The notes: a model not told the origin generated them from the sequence alone. Positions 1 through 12,159 are shown, counted from the stretch's first letter. The stretch: DNA of 64,000 bases from Panorpa germanica (GCA_963678705.1 OY783203.1:30796535-30860534), one strand, 5' to 3'. Made by a program: numbers and translations.

Positions 1-1666
1 ATAATGTTTTTGGGAATAATACAGCAATTATGCTGATCATAACACCGCATGATGGATAATAAAACATAATATATGGATATCCATATAAATCTTTAACATT
101 TTTTATTATGTAGTCGTGTACTCAAATTTTAATCTCGTAGTGAAACATTTAACGTTTAAATAACTCACAACTTTTTACATTGCGAACATTTTTAACAATT
201 GTGGAAATTTGAAGTATTTTACAAATGTAGAAATGTTTTTATTTTCTCTTTTAGATTCTCTCGTTTTTAATTAATGCTTCGTACTCAAGGATTTATCCGC
301 GGTTTGCTGCTAAAAGGAACAATGTCATTTTCTTTTTTTCTAAAATATTACATTTTTCAAAACATGAAATATATAATCAGATTCCATACAGGCATGTCTT
401 TGTTTTAGTCAAGGTTGAGACATTCTACTTATTTGTATTTATTAAGGGGGGACGGTGATATTTGGAAAGTACAGTCAGTAAGGATATTACTAATAATTTC
501 GCTTTTACAGTCGTTTTAGCATATATCAATAGCCATATAGCCATAGCATACTTCAAACTTTAACCTCATTTATTTCAAAACTACTTTTTTCGGCATGGTG
601 TTGTAGAAAAAATAAAAACTATTCAACCGAATCGTCTAAATTTTAATATGTTATTCACAACATCAATACCTATCGTTGGAACTAGAATCACTTTTTTATT
701 TCAATAATTTCGTATCTTTTTCATTAAATAATTGGTAATAACCCAGTTTTTAGAATTTCAATTTCAAAAGCGCGTCATTTTGTTAATTTTCAATTTTTAT
801 TTTTTTCTTTAGTCCCGACATAACTGTACTCATACTAATTAATAATTTTATTGGTTCTTATTTAACAGATAAATAGAAGAGCCAAAATCGGCAACATCGC
901 CCAAGTCCAATTTTTTGACAGGGTCTATTTCAGCGCCATTTTTGACATATTTAACAATATTTTCAAATTTCAGAAAAGATTTTTTTGTATGTAGAATAAG
1001 TGTAATAATACGCCTAAAAACTTAAAATATCGTTTCTCATTATTTTTATTATAAAAAAACAATCCCCAAAATACCTTAAATACTTCTAGACCCCTTAACT
1101 AAATGTGTGTATGTCGTTAGACTTTACATTCTTTCAATATTAAATCAGGTTATTATGACTTCTTTATATGACGAAAATCGCTGTCTACCCACCTCTCGTG
1201 CTATTAATACATAATATAAAGCATTAAATATATTTTTAGGTTCAATAGATTTTACATATTATTTTAAGCGTTACTTTGCTAGTCTCAGAATGCACAGAGC
1301 CCAAGATTTGACCTGGAATCAACCAAAACTCGTGCAAAACAAATCTATATGAAAGAATTAAACTGTCAGAACTATTCTGTACTCGACGTCTCCGTTTCAG
1401 GTCTGTGGTCTTCGGTCACGGACGGCAGCACGGCGCGTGGGTGTCTGATCTCGTTTTTATCCGTTTTTCGGTTAGATTTTCCTTAAGTTCTCTTTTTTCT
1501 TGTTATATTTTTTTAAGCAACTTTTTCTTTTTGTTTAACGAATTACTTTCTAAAGAAAACGGCCTCTGTCTATCGTCTTAGATGATCGATCGGTTACGAT
1601 ATTGAACAAATATTAAATCATCCACTTATATTAATTAAATGCTGAAAATACATTCACCCTGTCGTT
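1..1666. other. AT-rich stretch without recognised gene
   Basis: No supportable gene or repeat copy was seen. Positions 1381-1475 form a short GC-richer patch (CGACG, CGGCAGCACGGCGCG) in otherwise AT-rich DNA; it has no convincing open frame or splice context and I cannot assign it. Confidence 0.6.
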
Positions 1667-1669
1667 TAA

Positions 1670-2370
1670 GGCCTGTCTCAGTATGGGATCGTATTTAAGC
1701 GACGGCGTATTCGGACGTAAATCGGCGGATTGAATGAGCTACAAAGCAAACCGCCTATGTGTGTCACAGATGTCTGTAGTCGTGTATTAGGGGGTGTATT
1801 GGAGTTCTTTAGCACTTATATAATTTATCATGAGAGCAAACTTTAACTTTAATTTTTATCGATACACTACTGGTATTAAAGGGACTTTAGCATTTATTAT
1901 ATATCTGAGTTCTGGTGGACGTGAAATTAGTTCTATTACCGTTAACTAGTTAAATTTAGTTCTATCGTATCGGTATCGGTATCGATGACCATGATTCACT
2001 GAAATACAAACATAAACTGCATGCAGAACATACTCATCATGAGCGATGTCGCCGATATCTCATTTTAACCATATTGCAGCGTAACAACAAGCGATCTTAG
2101 GTAACCCCTCCAGTCTGAGGCGGCTGTTTGCATTTACAAAGGTTCGGATAGGATATCGTTGTAGTAGTGGTAACGCTTGGATAAAATTCGCCTTTATACG
2201 GTTCTAATGGGCGAGGTAGTGCCGCCCGTATTCGGACGGCTTTGTAGCGTGCAGTCTGAGAGCTCCAGAGAGATCTCATTACATTTACATGGTTCGGATA
2301 GGTAAAGCGTAGTAGCCCGTATACGTCCGGCAGAAATTCGCTTAAATACGGTGCCATGCTGAGACAGGCC
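1670..2370 (+). mobile_element. MITE-A copy 1 (PIF/Harbinger-like)
   Basis: A 701-bp element bounded by inverted ends that start GGCCTGTCTCAG, continuing as an imperfect repeat through the GTATTTAAGCG motif. It is flanked by TAA (1667-1669) and TTA (2371-2373), close to the 3-bp TWA duplication typical of PIF/Harbinger elements. Two further copies lie at 20353-21032 (inverted) and 31178-31838 (same orientation). An 86-codon frame starting inside the right end (2357 down to 2097, minus strand) is shared with copy 2 but has no known homology. Non-autonomous; no transposase is seen. Confidence 0.85.
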
Positions 2371-2373
2371 TTA

Positions 2374-3514
2374 GGGAGTTTAAGCGAAGTTAGTCACTGC
2401 TAAAAAAATCATATTTGAAGAATATTCAGTTAAAATATTTTGACAAATACTACAAAGTTAAGATTTCTGTAAATTAAATAAATAACTTTCAAAGTAAAAA
2501 CAGTAAAACTTGAAGGACGCTTATGACTTATGAACAGTCGATTTAACTGATCGAAAATAACTTCAGCCTTAAAAGCAAAATATCAGGGTAATATTTTTCA
2601 TTAGTTAGCTGTCGAAAATTGATAAATATATTTTAGGTTAATATCATAACTGTAGTTTAACTGAGAAATAGATAAGGGTGACAATAAGTAAGGCAATGAT
2701 ATTTCAAAGCCATCTCATAATAAAGTAATTAAATTAAAAAAGAATATGCCCACTAACAGTAAAGAATATTCTTGTTCAATGCAATATGACTGGAGACTAT
2801 AAGCAGATATTTGAAAGCAGAGAACCTCTTAAAACCTTATTGACTTTATAAATTAATCTCCATATTTTAAATACCCATAGTCGTATTTATAAATTATGTA
2901 TTACAAATGTTTGTAAATGTATATATTGATTTAAGTGCTAATAACTATCGAAAGTTGAAGCACTTAAATAAATATGTATAAAAAAAATGAAATTTCTTAA
3001 TGTTTTTGATATATACTGGAATGTACTTCATAAAATCTGTAAAATCACTGGAAGTATGTGAAACGATTGTGACTGAAATTCCAAGAGGATAACGAGAATG
3101 TTTTTATCATCAGATTATGCAGAAAAAGCCACGAAGAGCAGAAACAGAATATTTCACTTTTCAGTACCGCAATGCAATTTCATTGCATCTCCACTGCGAA
3201 ACAATAGAACTGTCGTAAGGAAAGAATAAATGAATACATATATAATATGTGTGTGTATGTGTTGTATATACTATATACTTATACAAGTATATGAAATAAT
3301 AATAAAAAGTAATAAAATACATAAAAGATCTAAAATGTATTGTACATAGATAATTCCTTCTTTAAGTTTAGTTGAATTTCTTGTGAAATGTATTTGTTAA
3401 GAGGACTTCGGGTTCGTTTCCCCTAACATTTTCTGGATTAGGTTTTTAATAAAGTTTAATTGATTATGTTCTTAAATAATAATAAACTCATTAGACATCG
3501 GTGTAGCCCATAAG
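2374..3514. other. no gene recognised
   Basis: AT-rich DNA with scattered short TA and TGTG runs (for example around 3240-3290). Nothing else could be supported. Confidence 0.6.
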
Positions 3515-3832
3515 TACCCTACAAATTTTTTCGTATCATAGTAATGTCGAATAGCGTGATTACAATTTGAGTAAGATTTTTCGAAGCACGTTCTAAGCTA
3601 CAGGTAGAAAATATATTTAGGTACGTTTAGGAAAACAAATTTCGTATTTTAAAGCTTAAGTTTATGGGCATTTTGCTTCTGAAATTTTTGCCTCCGTTTT
3701 TGATCCAAAATGCCTTCGAAACGAATACTCTTTTCTTGTTGTTGTTGTCGCTAAAATGTCGATTCCTAAACTACTTCGAGTTCTAGAATATCGTATTCAA
3801 ATTGTATACGCTTTGGATCCAAATTGTATTGT
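3515..3832 (-). repeat. repeat R, copy 1
   Basis: Reverse-complement match to copies at 27284, 37108, 40740 and 43796. Diagnostic shared pieces on the minus strand are TCGTTTCGAAGGCATTTTGG, CAAAAACGGAGGC and the outer CCCTACAAA end with TTTTTTCGTATC. No coding function or terminal inverted repeat was recognised, so the element class is unknown. Confidence 0.8.
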
Positions 3833-3890
3833 GACATAATAAAAATTGACAACATAGTAGAAGGTCGTCGATGAGAGATGAGAAATCTAT
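3833..3890 (+). repeat. SINE tail fragment
   Basis: CAACATAGTAGAAGGTCGTCG matches the 3' body of the tRNA-derived SINE described at 25537-25804 (CCAACATAGTAGGAGG in other copies). The tRNA-like head is missing, so this is a 5'-truncated or decayed copy. Confidence 0.5.
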
Positions 3891-4884
3891 GAATTTAAAA
3901 TTTTGTTTGCAACTATTTTTAGGTTTCAATTTTCTTTTTGAAAATAAACGCCATTTAAATCACAGATACATTAAAGTAAAATAAACATAAAGCTATAGTT
4001 ATCATCTGAGAATGATAGTTATGCAATATGGCTGATCCAAAAGGCAAATGTCAAAACAATGCATATTTTTTATTTTATCTCTGTTGTAAAAAATTAGAAT
4101 TGTATAAAAAAAAAAATAAATAATAAAAAAAATATCGGAATTATAATTTCATTTTAATCTACAATTTCTATTTTTAAAGAGGCGCTAAAATATAAATTCA
4201 CACAAAGGTATCTATTTCCCACAGGGCATCCCTAGCTGAATATCCCATGTTTCGATATCTGCTCAACAAACAATTGAAAACTTTTTGACCCACTGGGACT
4301 AAATTTACATAGGTACTTAATATGACCAAATCCATCTATCTAATACTTCGGAGAACGCCCAACCACCCCCTGAGGAAGTGTACCTTTTATACCATTAATA
4401 TGTATATCGGAAACTAACTTTAAAACAAAATAGGGTAAAATAATATAATTGTAAATAGTACACTAAAATATTCGTAATCAATAAATAAGTTTTATATAAT
4501 ATATTATATACATATATAAATATATTGAAAGTAGTTTTCCCACTAAACTGAATTGGAAAATGATGTGATTTATTTTTATCAGATCCAGACAGTTGCTGAC
4601 AAACGCAATATTTTTAGATTTGACGTTATTATATAGACGAGTATGTTTCATGAGTACATATATATTAAAATATGATATTCAACTTACGTAAATAACAAAA
4701 AATATCACGGTATTGTATAAATATAAGTGCTTTATGATATAATAAACAAATATACAGTAAACCCTTGACAATCCGGATATGGATTAAAGCGGAAAAAGCA
4801 CAAAGAATCTTAAAACTTATGTAAATGGAAAACCGTAATGAAAGAGTTGGTGATGTAAATAAATAAATGAATTTAAAATATGTA
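3891..4884. other. no gene recognised
   Basis: AT-rich, with A-runs (about 4108-4132) and short TA tracts near 4490-4525. No repeat family or gene recognised. Confidence 0.6.
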
Positions 4885-4885
4885 T

Positions 4886-4919
4886 ATACAATATATAAAT
4901 ATATATATATATACACATG

Positions 4920-4955
<36 letters not shown>

Positions 4956-4968
4956 ATATATATATTTC
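4886..4968. repeat. (TA)n microsatellite
   Basis: Nearly uninterrupted TA dinucleotides broken by ACACATG near 4912-4919 and TCTA near 4953. It sits next to the 3' end of the LINE fragment at 4985-5285, so it may have grown from the LINE tail. Confidence 0.95.
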
Positions 4969-4984
4969 TAAATGTAAAGATTTG

Positions 4985-5285
4985 GAATCGCTATCAATTA
5001 CTAGATATATACAACCCTCATTACCCACTACATTCTTCCGCCTTAATCCTATTTCTACTTACCATCCACCCATTACTTTCTATCCCTCCTTCTCTCTATC
5101 TCCGCTATCCACCGCTTCATTTCATTGTCATTTTAATAACTGCACAATCTTGTTTTCCCTTTTTACTTTTTTCTCAAATGAATACTTAATGTGCTCCACC
5201 GCGCATCCTTTCCTCTCTATTTTCGTTTCCCAATCAAAATATTGCGGTTCTTCTTATGTTCCTTGTCTTTTTAATTTTTTCTGAG
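4985..5285 (-). pseudogene. LINE-1 3' fragment (decayed ORF2 end)
   Basis: On the minus strand the DNA aligns with the 3' portion of the LINE remnant at 35075-35940: the block around GATTGGGAAACGAA, which encodes the RLGNE region in better copies, then a region like GAGCACATTAAGT, then an AGAATGTAGT motif as in the 3' untranslated region. Here the frame is badly broken (RLGNE reads as IGKR in another frame), so no protein can be made. The family resembles the C-terminal domain after reverse transcriptase in non-LTR retrotransposons, with a cysteine/histidine knuckle. The 5' part is absent, the usual LINE 5' truncation. Confidence 0.65.
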
Positions 5286-5289
5286 ATTA

Positions 5290-7115
5290 TATTTTGAGAA
5301 AAAGAGACTTACTTTATTTTATTAAGATATACTAACAGCTTTCGATCCGCCATTCGAGGTCATCTTCAGGTATAACAAATTATAAATTGCACTCTTACGC
5401 AGGGTGAATGCTAGAATATGAAATTTCGATAATCTGGACGCCTCAAATATAGGGTATGCCACGAAAAAGTTCTAAAGATTGTAAAAAATATGTAAAAATT
5501 ATTAAAAAAACGGATATTGGGAAATTATTATTTAAAAATTTTGTCCATTAATGTAAAAACCTTTATCCTCACGTTTTGCAGCTCTGTTCTTAAATAATTA
5601 TGATTAGTGAACTTTCTACATAAAAGCAAATTTTCTTTTCTATAGAAATCGATATTTTCTATATTTATAAATCGATGTTAAGTAAAAATTAAATAGAGGC
5701 TCATGACCAGAGTACGAGTATGTACCAATACCAACACCTTTTTACAAGAAAACTGGTGTTATTTATTTCTGAGATACCACTAAATAAAATGCTGGTACAT
5801 TGCAACTATATTCTCTTAAATTGATGTTGTTCAATTTCTACTTTCCAGCTATCGAACAAATCTTGTGGTTATATTGGGATCGTTTTCATCGACTTGTACT
5901 TACGTACCGATACCGGTGGCTGTGCCGATGCCGGTGCCATAGGATTTATATCTACCTTTATTGTCAGATTAATTAAGTCGTTTTTCCCGTTAACTGCTCT
6001 ACATCTTAGTAAATCATTCAGACACAATATTGCATTTCAGACTGTCACTCGGTGATTGGTACTTGCAGAGCCGGCCCAAATAAAAGTAGGACCTGGTGCA
6101 AAGTTGACTTGCGGGGTGGAGTCTAAACCACTCAGAAAAAAAAAAACTTCTCTCAAAGCATTCACAGCACTACACTTTTAAAAATATTACTAACATATTT
6201 AAAAAAAAATGATAAAATGAATTTTAAATGAATATAACGATATGTTTGAAATTGCATCCTGTATCCTGATTCAATACACAGATAAATTATAGATGCAACC
6301 AAACAAAATTATAATGTAGATAAACTTTTTGAATATCGCTAGCATACATACAATTATATTTTTTTCGTCCTTGTCTCAAACTCTATATTCGGAGTTCTAA
6401 AACTAACCAAGAAAACATTAGGATATACATACTATATTCAAGGTATATACATTCATGTATGTATCATGTATTGCATATACTATGTATATGTTGTTCTGAT
6501 ATAAAACCTACAGTAGTAAAACAAAATCTCACTTTTATTTAATATATTTTGTATTTTTTAGTTCAGTTTTAATATTGTGTTGTTTTTGATTATTTCTTTA
6601 TCTATTGTTACAAAATATTTGGTTCGATTTTTTCTTTATAATCACAAGGTTTGAACGTTTTGTTGCCAGTTCAAATCACTCTAACATAGCTCTCAAACTA
6701 ACAACAGCCAAAACAACAAAATAAAAAACTATTTTTTGTACGATATAGGTTCTATTATTTAATTGTGTGTGTAATATAAATGTGTTAAAATAAAATTCAG
6801 TGCTGTTTCACTTACTAAAACTAAGTCAACCAAATTCAGAGGGTATTTTTTCGATCTACAAATCTACAACAAAACATACACTGTATGTTATTTAAAAGTA
6901 TAGTATGTACTGTGATTGCTATTCATTTCATGTATATGCAATAAATACACAGGATATTGTTTTCACATTATAAAACATACATGAATATACAGAGTATGTA
7001 CATTGAATATACATTGTACTGTGGAAAAATTAAAATTAGAACTTATTAGAAATACGTTTTATAATAAAAATTAAAAACAAAATTAAAACAGTAATCGGAT
7101 AATTTATTTATCAGA
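5290..7115. other. no gene recognised
   Basis: Contains a GC-richer patch at about 5905-5945 with CCGATACCGGTGGCTGTGCC-like imperfect repeats, an A-run near 6137, and several imperfect copies of ATACATTCATGTATG-like sequence at about 6440-6490 and 6980-7010 in opposite senses. None is strong enough to call an element. Confidence 0.5.
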
Positions 7116-7117
7116 TT

Positions 7118-7165
7118 TAAATACTGGTCCGGGGATCGAAATTGAAGATACTTAGGCTGTCTGTC
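7118..7165 (-). repeat. SINE head fragment
   Basis: CTGGTCCGGGGATCGAA is the reverse complement of the SINE box-B region (TTCGATCCCCGGACCAG). Similarity decays within about 50 bp. Confidence 0.5.
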
Positions 7166-8578
7166 AGTGTGATGTCAGAACATATAATAATAATCCCTAA
7201 AATAATGGATTTTGATTGCTGAGTATACACTACATCCATTTATAATTCATTGTACAAGTCCGTTGTAGTTATGCATCAAATTTTCCAGTTGCTTTTCTTT
7301 GTTAGTCGTCTCACAATCTAACAAATTGTTGAGTATTGTACGAATACGAGAATGTTTGTTAAGCAATTATTATGGTTTGTTTATACATCCGCTTATTTGC
7401 TTCTATGAAAAGAGTTTATAAAGAATAACAACATTTATTCCAGATTTTAAATGAAATAATTTGTATCCATGGTTTAAAGATTAAAGACGTTGGCGTGTTA
7501 CAATATAATGCAAAAACTGTGCCACCCATATAATTTATAGAGAGCATCAACTTTCAAACGATATGTGTCAAAATTTTAATGCCATTCTGATCATTAATTT
7601 CCGAGTTATAGAAATTTTAGTGACGCTTTTTTTGTAATTTTCAAAATAACAGATATATCTGAATTTAGTGTCTTGATAAACCATTGTTGAGGGTAATAGG
7701 ACTGTGTCACCAATTTATTGTTATAATGCAGACAATAGTCTACATTACACAATACTCTGTTGTATAAAAGAGATGGCAATGCATTGGATGTGACATCACA
7801 CGCAGACTTATGACTATTTTAATTGTAAATATTTACTATAATACTGCGACGTATTAAAAAATAATTGGACTTTTAAGGTCATGATAGCCAACTTTATGAA
7901 TATATATGTACAGATTTATAGAAATTAAGTCGTGATTCACAACACCATTATAATATATTCACCAATTTTACTTTTATCAGACACGGTCTAACTAAGTGGT
8001 CTAAATGCAAATATATTGTACGATAATAAAATATTAATTAAAACAGTTAAAATTCTCTGCATATTTTCCAAGTCAATAAATATTTCTGCATATAATATAA
8101 ATATAAATGTTCCAGCACGAATGATGTGCGAGTGACGCTGTAGCACAACCACAAGGGCGCAAGCAAAGCTTAGCTGTAACACCAAATTTCTCTCCATAAA
8201 TGCCTGTCATTTGTCAAACTTGATCCGGGTACGATATGTTACCATTTCTTGCCTTATTCGTTTATGGTTTTCTGTTGTATGTGTGATTTTCAACGTTATC
8301 AATTGTTTTCAGACGTTCGGGTTATCCTCACTCGGAACAGGGAACGTAAATATCTCTGCTCAAACCACTCTCCTACAATTCTGACAGTTTTGTAACACGA
8401 ATCCGTTTATTCACATTCAGCATTCTTCTGTTAACTGATACGAAATTAATTCACTACCTAAAAATTCTTTTAAATGTAGTGTAAGCTATATAAATATCGG
8501 AAGGAAATATAAGTATACTATAGGAAACGGATCATTAAGGGATGTACTAACATACTTCGATTTAATAGCCAAAATTTT
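7166..8578. other. no gene recognised
   Basis: AT-rich. The short frame at 7988-8197 (minus, 69 codons) has no recognisable homology and is treated as chance. Confidence 0.6.
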
Positions 8579-9470
8579 GGTCTGTCGCACACTGTAAGTG
8601 TATTTAAGGGGTTATATACAGTTATTAGGCACAAAAAAAGTGATTTTTTAAGACATTTTCCTGAGAAGACTTTTAAATGTATTAATGTAAATTTGTAAAC
8701 ATATTATGGTAAATTTTAACTGTGTTTTAACATTTTTGTATTTGTAAAAATATTCATTTTAAAGCTGCTATAGCTGATCTCCCGAAGATTCTCTCAAAAA
8801 AGGCATCTTATATCTCTGGACTGAATCATTTAAAATGAATAAACGAAACGTATTTCGTTAAAGCACGCAAATAAACAAAATAATTCTTTTTGACAAAATG
8901 ACGGTCTCTCAAAAAAAAAAAAACGATATTTGACCAAAATTTTGGTCTTAAATTGTTTATAAAAAAAGAAATATTTATCGGTGAGTAAAAATCTTAGATT
9001 AATTACTAAAAATATATACTTAAGAAGCTTGTGTAAAAATTTGAGACTGATCGGTTCAGCCGTTTCTGAGAAATCTTGGTCACTGATTTTAAAAACACAG
9101 TTTTCAGAAAAACACATTTAAAGTTTCAAAAGCACAAAAAAAATTTTTTTTTAACTTACATAACTTCAAAAATAATCGCTGGATTTACTTGAAATTTTCT
9201 GTGTGTGTACTTAAACATATGTACATTACAAAAATGAAATGAAATTATTTTTTTGAAAATCTAACTGTATAAAACCCTTTAAGCGAATTTTGACGTGCTA
9301 CAACGCTAGACCTATCCGAACCTTGTAAGTGCAATCAGATGTCTGAAACTGGAAGAAGATGCAATAGTTTCTTTCATAACAGTGGTGTATCGATAAAAAT
9401 TAAAGTAACAGGCTGCTCTCATGATAAATTATGTAAGTGCAAAACAACTCCAATCATACACACTAAAAAT
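8579..9470 (+). mobile_element. MITE-B copy 1, split by a nested element
   Basis: Starts GGTCTGTCGCACACTG and AAGTGTATTTAA like the copy at 21676, is interrupted at 8608-9278, and resumes with GCGAATTTTGACG and CCTATCCGAACC. From about 9390 to 9460 it matches the reversed core of MITE-A (GTGTATCGATAAAAATTAAA, CTCTCATGATAAATTAT), so MITE-A and MITE-B are related. The far inverted end is not recognisable. Confidence 0.7.
8608..9278. mobile_element. piggyBac-type MITE PB-1 (nested)
   Basis: A 671-bp insertion with inverted ends GGGGTTATATACAGTTA (left) and AGGGTTTTATACAGTTA (reverse complement of right), 15 of 17 matching. It is flanked by TTAA at 8604-8607 and 9279-9282, the duplication characteristic of piggyBac-like elements. 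Removing it with one TTAA restores GTATTTAAGCGA, the sequence found uninterrupted in related MITE ends, so the insertion is well supported. There is no transposase; the frame at 8830-9117 has no known homology. Confidence 0.88.
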
Positions 9471-10446
9471 ACGGGAGTAAACGCTAATCATATTTAGTCA
9501 ATATTATCAAATTCTATAGAAAATTGGTTTTGCTAGACGAAACAATATTCTGTTATTTCCGTTCATGTCAAAATTTGGTAAGTAAAGTTATTTAGAGACC
9601 TTTATCAAAACGTTTAAACTCCCTGATATTCACATATACTAACAACATACCAATACATATACTAGAATATGTGTATGTGTATAAAGCAGATCATTAAAAT
9701 GTAAATTAGATTTGATTGTGTTTAAAAATTGAATGATGGATGTATTTGAACTGGTTGAATACAAATGGTGCCAACTGCCAATATAGTTCACTGTAAATCT
9801 AGTTTGAAGCAGATGGCGTTGTAGCGTAATAATGCTGTCTGAAATGCCACGTCGCTAGCGATTACACAAGGAACAAGATTCTCTTCTGGAAGTTTAAGAG
9901 AAATTTGAAATTCTTTAGTGTAGTTCTATTCTCCTTATGTTTTCTGCTTCTTCGCTATGCTTTGTTATGTAATACGATTGAATTTAACTTGAATACGCAG
10001 TTGGAACTATTAAACAATTCTGTTAACATATATTTATTAGCGTAAAATAGTTTAATTTCTTCACTAATTAAGTTTTCACATCATTAGGTTAGTATAATTG
10101 GAAGTGGAAAATTTCGAAAGATATTCAAAAATTATTGGAGTTTGCGTCATTTTATATATAAATACAAAACGTGTTAAACTTTATGATATGAAAATCTAGT
10201 GGGTATTATAATATAAATATAATTCACCTTTGACCTCGCCACACCAAATGAATAATTAATTAACCACTAATGCTTCAAATAAATCAACGCTGGTCCATGG
10301 CTTACCTGTCGAATTTATTTTAAATCATATGCATTAATAGTAATACTCACAAATTTTACTTTTAAACTGTATTTATGTAATCATATTATATACTTATATC
10401 CATCATTCAGTTCTTTAGTGACACATATTCGAATATTGAGTTTTGA
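9471..10446. other. no gene recognised
   Basis: AT-rich sequence with no repeat match within the window that I can support. Confidence 0.6.
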
Positions 10447-10610
10447 TACGAGGCATGCTTTTTAAGTAAGTACCGTTTTGCGTTTCCGCCTTTGCAGCGC
10501 TACGGTCGGCGTTCCGCGCATGAGCGCTGGTTACCTACATCTCTTGTCTACGCACTGACGCCATTACAGTCTGATTCTTCATTGTATACGTTGTTTACTG
10601 AGTGTTTAAG

Positions 10611-10826
10611 ATGCCTCCGACAATCGTGAGTTCCGCCGATTGTGAAGTACGGGCTGTTATACGATTTCTTAGTGCTAAAGGCGTAAAACCGATCGATATT
10701 CATCGTGAGATCTGTGAAGTTTACGGACAAAACATTATGAGTGATGGAATGGTAAGGAAATGGGTGAGAGCATTTAAAGATGGCCGCACAAATGTGCATG
10801 ATGAAGAACGGAGTGGGCAGTTGTGA
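10611..10826 (+). pseudogene. mariner transposase N-terminal remnant
   Basis: From the ATG at 10611 this encodes about 71 residues starting MPPTIVSS. AVIRFLSAKGVKPIDIHREI is the mariner N-terminal helix-turn-helix (HTH_48 type), and MVRKWVRAFKDGRTNVHDEE is the second conserved block ahead of the linker. It stops at 10824-10826, just after ERSGQL, where complete mariners continue with GRP and the second helix-turn-helix. The ATG at 10611 was preferred over the upstream in-frame GTG at 10602. The truncated product keeps part of the DNA-binding region and lacks catalysis; it might bind inverted ends, but that is inference. Confidence 0.9.
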
Positions 10827-10828
10827 TA

Positions 10829-10936
10829 CAGTGGTTAACAAGTCAGGCGGCAGAATTTTATGAGGAGGGTATTCAAAAACTGGTGCCACGTTATGACAAG
10901 TGCCTCAATATTCACGGAAATTATGTAGAAAAGTAG
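10829..10936 (+). pseudogene. mariner transposase C-terminal remnant
   Basis: Thirty-five codons followed by TAG, in a different frame from the N-terminal piece: the run AEFYEEGIQKLVPRYDKCLN then IHGNYVEK matches the usual mariner C-terminus (FY..GI..L..R..KCI...G.Y.E). Together with 10611-10826 this shows that one internal deletion of roughly 230-250 codons removed all three catalytic acidic residues. Confidence 0.88.
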
Positions 10937-11145
10937 ATTAAGGTACAGGCTTTCATGTAAAAATAAAATTATTGCGATATCTTTTTTTAATTCCAAAACG
11001 GTACTTACTTAAAAAACACGCCTCGTATAACGATGAAAACAATTTTCGAGTTTCAATCATATCAGCGGCAAGTTTGTCTGCATTAAAATTTTCCTTTTGT
11101 TACATTTGTGAATTTGAACATTGAATCAGATAGAGGATAGAGGAT

Positions 11146-11698
11146 GATCAAATCGGTACAAAAAAAGCATATTTTCAATCATGTTTTTTGACGACACAGA
11201 TAATATATAATTATTTCTATAATTACTACACGATAAAATAACATTTGAAGAATACTTTGTGAAATTTTTATAAATAAATATCAAGAAATGAGGCATTGAC
11301 AGCGAATCTTCGCAGACGTCACACAAAAAAGTTTCATTGTGGTGTTCCTCATAACTCATCACTGGAGTATTTGAAATCAAAAAACCAAAATATTTTCATT
11401 AGTTGATGAGTTTCTGCAAGTAACCCCGTCGAGTTTTTTTCTTTATATAAATTTGTCAATTTTTATAGCAAAATACCGATTATTCATGAAAAAAATAAGA
11501 AACTTTATTATTTTAAAATACGTTAAAATAAAAAAAAAACTGGACAGCGTTACCTGGGCATTTACGATAAGAAAATGTGTACAAAATTTCGCGTGTTAAA
11601 GTTTCAAAGAAAGACAAAACCATTGCAGACAGGTGAAGACTTAAAGCTCTATATCTCCGACAGTTTTACTCTAATCGACCTTAAATTTTCACACAATA
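11146..11698 (+). repeat. repeat H, copy 1
   Basis: Matches 56203-56831 over its whole length (ATGTTTTTTGACGACACAG, CTCATCACTGGA, TATATCTCCGACAGTTTTAC). Compared with that copy it lacks about 60 bp before GTTAAAGTTTCAAAG. No inverted ends were found. It shares a short internal motif with the piggyBac-type MITEs. Confidence 0.85.
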
Positions 11699-12159
11699 AA
11701 TAAATTTAAAAAAAATGAAACATTACAGCACTTCATACTCGTTGAGACTAGATTGAATCCCTAGAGTATGTATTTCTTGTGACACCTACAGAAATATGCC
11801 AACGGTTTGAAATACGAAATTTGAAAGAGAACTCCATTTTTCTTTTTCGAAAAATTATATGAAATTTGGAGAATAGAAAAAGAGGTTTTCGTCATTTTAT
11901 TAGGGAGTAAAAGTCAGGAATAGAGTCCCAGTTCCCATTAGTTTATGATACCAGGACCCCAGACTTATGTCCTTTTACCAAAGCTGAAATTTTGAGAATA
12001 AATAATGTAATATGTAGTTAAGAATGAATCCGTATCTGCTAGCTTAAAAATAGGGCTCTTTAAGAAGTATCAGGTGAAAAAGTTACGTAAAAAACCTACG
12101 TACGTACGTAAAAAAAAAAAATGGTTGGATTTTATATATGAGGGGTTTACAAATTTTAT
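11699..12159. other. no gene recognised
   Basis: AT-rich; contains a short ACGT run (TACGTACGTACGT, about 12098-12111) followed by an A-run. Confidence 0.55.

Larger units (their letters stand above)
10449..11025 (+). mobile_element. mariner-like element, internally deleted
   Basis: A 577-bp element with about 32-bp inverted ends (left CGAGGCATGCTTTTTAAG; right reads CGAGGCGTGTTTTTTAAG on the minus strand, both continuing TAAGTACCGTTTTG) and a TA duplication at 10447-10448 and 11026-11027, the Tc1/mariner target. Inside are the transposase N-terminus and the last 35 residues only; the catalytic DDE/D core is gone. Non-autonomous, but with good ends it could have been mobilised by a related transposase. 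Confidence 0.95.

Noticed and set aside
4880-5284. 134-codon plus-strand frame beginning in a TA tract
   Set aside because: Its start is microsatellite sequence and the rest is the antisense of a LINE fragment.
6420-7020. Possible inverted ATACATTCATGTATG-type repeats framing about 0.6 kb
   Set aside because: Similarity is within the noise of TA/TG-rich sequence and the borders are undefined.
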